Shown here: piece after piece, positions 6,538 to 8,053 of the stretch | Layout: the number at the start of each line of letters is the position of its first letter | How positions within the stretch are numbered: position 1 is the stretch's first letter | Assembly: GCA_020053615.1 (NCBI GenBank) | Contig: JAGVMW010000201.1 | Location: forward strand, 1 to 8,053 | DNA from: an archaeon | GTDB lineage: Archaea; Nanobdellota; Nanobdellia; Woesearchaeales; GW2011-AR9 | Length of the DNA: 8,053 nt | Direction: 5' to 3' | The notes under the pieces: model-generated | Told to the model about the DNA's origin: nothing | Databases searched by the model: none | Seen by the model: the letters and a program-made list of their open reading frames with translations, nothing else | Made by a program: the position numbers and the translations under genes

Positions 6538-7734
6538 ATGATAAAGAAAAGTGTGTGGCTCTTAAGTTTCCTAGTTTTAAGTACAATCTTAGTCTTAGCT
6601 GAGGTTCCCTCTTTAACTGATTACATGCAAATACATGGAAAACTTTCCAGTTATATCGGAGACGGTGATGATTTTTATGTTCAAGTAGGAGAAAACCCAG
6701 AGAACACTTTCCTCGGATCGCTCAACAGCGACGGAACGTATGGAAAAAATTATGCTTGGAAGATTTATAATGGCAAGCCAGGAGATAAACTTTATTTCTA
6801 TGTTGGAACTCAAATCATAACTGCTACTGAAACCTATCTTTCTCAATCCGTTAAAGAAATCAACTTAGTTATGCCTCCTGACTGCAGCAACCAAGATACT
6901 TGGACTTGGAGTTGGAGTGCGTGTATTAATAAAAGCAAAACGGGAACTTTTACCTGCGAAGGAAAACCTGAAACTAAAACAGAAGAGTGCTGTGAACCTG
7001 ATTGGAAAAACTGCACTGATTGGAGCAGCTGCGACAGCAAAAAGCAAAGTCGAGTATGTTTTGATGCCAACGCATGTAATCCTGCTAGTTTAAACAAAAC
7101 CGAGACTCAATCTTGCGGTGGTTCGAGCAGTTCAAATAATGTTGTTAATTGGAGTTGTGAAGATTGGAGTCCCTGCAATTCCCTGCTGAAAAAGACTCGT
7201 CTTTGCAAAGCGGTTGGTTCTACTACCACAAAAACTGAAGAAGTTGCCTGCGATAAATGCATAGAGTCATGGGTGTGCAGTTTGTGGACGGAATGTAAAT
7301 ACGGAACTCAATCCCGAACTTGCAACGATTTGCATCTGTGCGGAACCACAATCTTAAAACCAACTTTAAGCAAAGCTTGTGAAGAAAAACCCAGCGCGTT
7401 CCAGCAGACTTATACTCCTCCTCCAAAATCAGATTCAACTCCTCCGCCTAAGATTGTTCCTGATTCAACTTCTGCATCTAAAAAGAGTACTATTAACTGG
7501 GGAGACTACAAGTATTACATGATGGGTTTAGCCACATTCATAGTTTTAGCTATTGTAGCTGTTGTAGTAATATTCGCAATCCGCAAGAGGGCTGGTGGAA
7601 GTTCTGACGATCTTAGTGCAGTTGAAAAATGGGCAACAAAAGAAAGAGAAGCAGGTATGCCTGAGACTAATATTAGAACTGCTCTGGTTAATCAAGGCTG
7701 GGAAGAAGGAGATATAAATAAGATATTGAGATAG
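6538..7734 (+). CDS. Type I membrane protein with four thrombospondin-1-like repeats
   Basis: A 398-residue protein. A signal peptide (1-21, cut likely after V-L-A) leads to a beta-rich domain (about 22-113) with the archaeal pattern G-x-Y-G-K-N-Y...G-K-P-G-D-K-L-Y-F-Y-V-G, like small carboxypeptidase-regulatory-type or Ig-like folds in exported proteins. Four thrombospondin-1-like repeats follow at about 116-152, 155-193, 204-238 and 241-281, with landmarks such as W-S-W-S-A-C, W-S-S-C...S-R-V-C and W-T-E-C...Q-S-R-T-C. Then come a Pro/Ser/Thr stalk (293-312), a membrane helix (about 325-348) and a basic stop-transfer R-K-R. The cytoplasmic tail (358-398) carries a two- or three-helix motif with N-Q-G-W and I-N-K-I-L-R, common at the ends of DPANN/CPR membrane proteins. 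Last gene of the operon; extracellular binding and anchoring is inferred. Confidence 0.9.
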   Translation: MIKKSVWLLSFLVLSTILVLAEVPSLTDYMQIHGKLSSYIGDGDDFYVQVGENPENTFLGSLNSDGTYGKNYAWKIYNGKPGDKLYFYVGTQIITATETYLSQSVKEINLVMPPDCSNQDTWTWSWSACINKSKTGTFTCEGKPETKTEECCEPDWKNCTDWSSCDSKKQSRVCFDANACNPASLNKTETQSCGGSSSSNNVVNWSCEDWSPCNSLLKKTRLCKAVGSTTTKTEEVACDKCIESWVCSLWTECKYGTQSRTCNDLHLCGTTILKPTLSKACEEKPSAFQQTYTPPPKSDSTPPPKIVPDSTSASKKSTINWGDYKYYMMGLATFIVLAIVAVVVIFAIRKRAGGSSDDLSAVEKWATKEREAGMPETNIRTALVNQGWEEGDINKILR

Positions 7735-7744
7735 ATGTATTTGA

Positions 7745-7822
7745 TTAGCTCGGCGCGGTCAAATTGGTGGGCTGAGCTAAGGTTTTGCTTGCAAGTGAGT
7801 GCAGTTGCCCGCTTTTTGTTTT
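7745..7822 (+). terminator. Operon terminator: stem-loop followed by T-rich tract
   Basis: TTAGCTCGGC (7745-7754) pairs with GCTGAGCTAA (7771-7780): ten pairs with one G-U and a 16-nt loop, starting 10 nt after the last stop codon. CTTTTTGTTTT at 7812-7822 gives the T-run that archaeal polymerases use for termination. The T-run lies about 30 nt beyond the stem, so the hairpin may serve mainly as a 3'-end stabiliser. A weak GCAGT/ACTGC stem (7801-7805 with 7825-7829) encloses the T-run. Confidence 0.6.
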
Positions 7823-7885
7823 ACACTGCTGATTATTCATCATAATAACGAAGCTGGAGCGGGACGAAGCCCACGACCGCCGATT

Positions 7886-7904
7886 GCTAAACAAATACAA
7901 ATAG
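7886..7904 (-). terminator. T-rich tract after a minus-strand stop codon
   Basis: Read on the minus strand this is CTATTTGTATTTGTTTAGC, lying directly after the TGA that ends the minus-strand reading frame at 7906. Three T3 runs in 19 nt fit an archaeal oligo-T terminator for a convergent gene. Its value depends on that reading frame being real. Confidence 0.35.
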
Positions 7905-7905
7905 A

Positions 7906-8053
7906 TCACTTCTGGATGCGATTACGTTTGTAATAAAGAGTTGTTACGATTGTAATAGGCACAGTCCAAAAAGTGAGTGATAGCACCATTATCACCACTG
8001 CCCAGAAAAATCGAGAGTGATTTTCTGGGCTGAGATGCGATAGTTGCATCTCA
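7906..8053 (-). CDS. Possible C-terminus (or all) of a small convergent single-helix membrane protein
   Basis: The minus-strand frame is open from the right edge to a TGA at 7906-7908. From an ATG at 8047-8049 it would give 47 residues, but the frame continues past the edge and may belong to a longer gene. The product has a polar start (M-Q-L-S-H-L-S-P-E-N), a strongly hydrophobic segment of about 27 residues (F-F-W-A-V-V-I-M to T-T-L-Y-Y) and a basic end K-R-N-R-I-Q-K, a sensible one-helix topology with the C-terminus inside. A T-rich tract follows the stop. Against it: an open frame of this length is not rare by chance, and the DNA is occupied by three abutting stem-loops that a coding sequence would not normally contain. 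Family unknown. Confidence 0.35.
   Translation of the reverse strand, partial: EMQLSHLSPENHSRFFWAVVIMVLSLTFWTVPITIVTTLYYKRNRIQK
7921..7957 (+). repeat. Two near-identical small hairpins in direct repeat
   Basis: ATTACGTTTGTAATA (7921-7935) and GTTACGATTGTAATA (7943-7957) agree at 13 of 15 bases and lie 22 nt apart, start to start. Each is itself an inverted repeat (ATTAC/GTAAT, and GTTAC/GTAAT with one G-U pair) with a 4-nt loop. Two copies at a two-turn spacing could be paired protein-binding sites, or part of the structured region to the right. Confidence 0.55.
7972..8053. other. Three directly abutting stem-loops reaching the window edge
   Basis: Stem-loop 1: AGTGAGTGATA (7972-7982) with TATCACCACT (7990-7999), ten pairs, one bulged A, 7-nt loop. 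Stem-loop 2: GCCCAGAAAAATC (8000-8012) with GATTTTCTGGGC (8019-8030), twelve pairs, one extra A, 6-nt loop. Stem-loop 3: TGAGATGC (8031-8038) with GCATCTCA (8046-8053), eight perfect pairs, 7-nt loop. No base separates one from the next. Strand is undetermined; on the minus strand stem-loop 1 is followed by TTTTT, which would suit termination of a transcript entering from the right. It could be part of a longer structured RNA, a replication or recombination site, or the end of a mobile element. Confidence 0.6.

Larger units (their letters stand above)
7735..8053. other. 319-nt hairpin-rich intergenic region
   Basis: No confident gene. In order: a stem-loop and T-rich terminator (7745-7822), a GC-rich block around 7848-7883 with ACGAAGC repeated at 7848 and 7864, a T-rich tract on the minus strand (7886-7904), two similar small hairpins (7921-7957), and three abutting stem-loops (7972-8053). 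AGTGAGTG occurs at both 7794 and 7972. This density of inverted repeats is far above what the rest of the window shows by eye. Confidence 0.6.

Noticed and set aside
7745..7829. tRNA-like region because of GGTCAAATT and neighbouring stems
   Set aside because: Stem lengths and loop positions do not form a cloverleaf, and no acceptor stem is found.
7745..7843. A 32-codon minus-strand frame starting with two Met codons
   Set aside because: It overlaps the terminator stem and T-run and has a polar product with no recognisable features.
7732..7845. Readthrough of the TAG stop of the third gene into an in-frame 36-codon extension, with a hairpin 10 nt downstream as in PYLIS-like arrangements
   Set aside because: The protein already ends at the usual I-L-R end of its cytoplasmic motif, the extension overlaps the terminator hairpin, and nothing else suggests pyrrolysine use. 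The ATG at 7735 as a separate small gene has no ribosome site of its own.
7834..7846. Box C-like ATGATGA on the minus strand suggesting a C/D sRNA
   Set aside because: No matching D box (CTGA) is found at a suitable distance.
7921..8053. CRISPR array
   Set aside because: The hairpins have different sequences and lengths and there are no regular spacers.

Overview
The window most likely comes from a DPANN archaeon of the Woesearchaeota/Pacearchaeota kind, probably a metagenomic contig. The reasons are: an archaeal TATA box about 30 nt before a nearly leaderless start codon; AT-rich sequence with weak or short Shine-Dalgarno sites; thrombospondin-like W-x-C/W-x-x-C repeats in a surface protein; a short helical cytoplasmic motif after a C-terminal membrane segment; and short basic N-terminal tails followed by one membrane helix and a G-K-A motif. 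This assignment rests on recognised protein styles, not on a marker gene.

Layout. Positions 1-53 hold the last 16 codons of a gene that starts outside the window and has a Cys-rich C-terminus. Positions 54-142 are a promoter region with a clear TATA box. Three tightly spaced plus-strand genes follow (143-5116, 5119-6522, 6538-7734; gaps of 2 and 15 nt), almost certainly one operon. The first encodes a 1657-residue membrane-anchored, disulfide-rich protein built from about 14 small Cys/Trp repeats and then five tandem modules of about 200 residues. The second encodes a 467-residue, heavily sequon-bearing protein with the same N-terminal anchor and a C-terminal 'GWNLISIPG...PYWIN' module. The third encodes a 398-residue protein with a signal peptide, a beta-rich domain, four thrombospondin-type-1-like repeats, a Pro-rich stalk, a membrane helix and a cytoplasmic helical motif.

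Positions 7735-8053 contain no confident gene. They hold a hairpin plus T-rich terminator, a GC-rich block, two similar small hairpins, and three directly abutting stem-loops that reach the right edge. A short minus-strand reading frame ending at 7906 could be the C-terminus of a convergent membrane protein overlapping these stem-loops.

How the genes may work together (inference): all three products are exported and anchored. The first two are held by N-terminal helices (C-terminus outside) and the third by a C-terminal helix (N-terminus outside). They may form one cell-surface assembly for adhesion or host contact. No enzyme motif is visible in any of them. The most unusual object is the giant first protein, whose repeat family I do not recognise.
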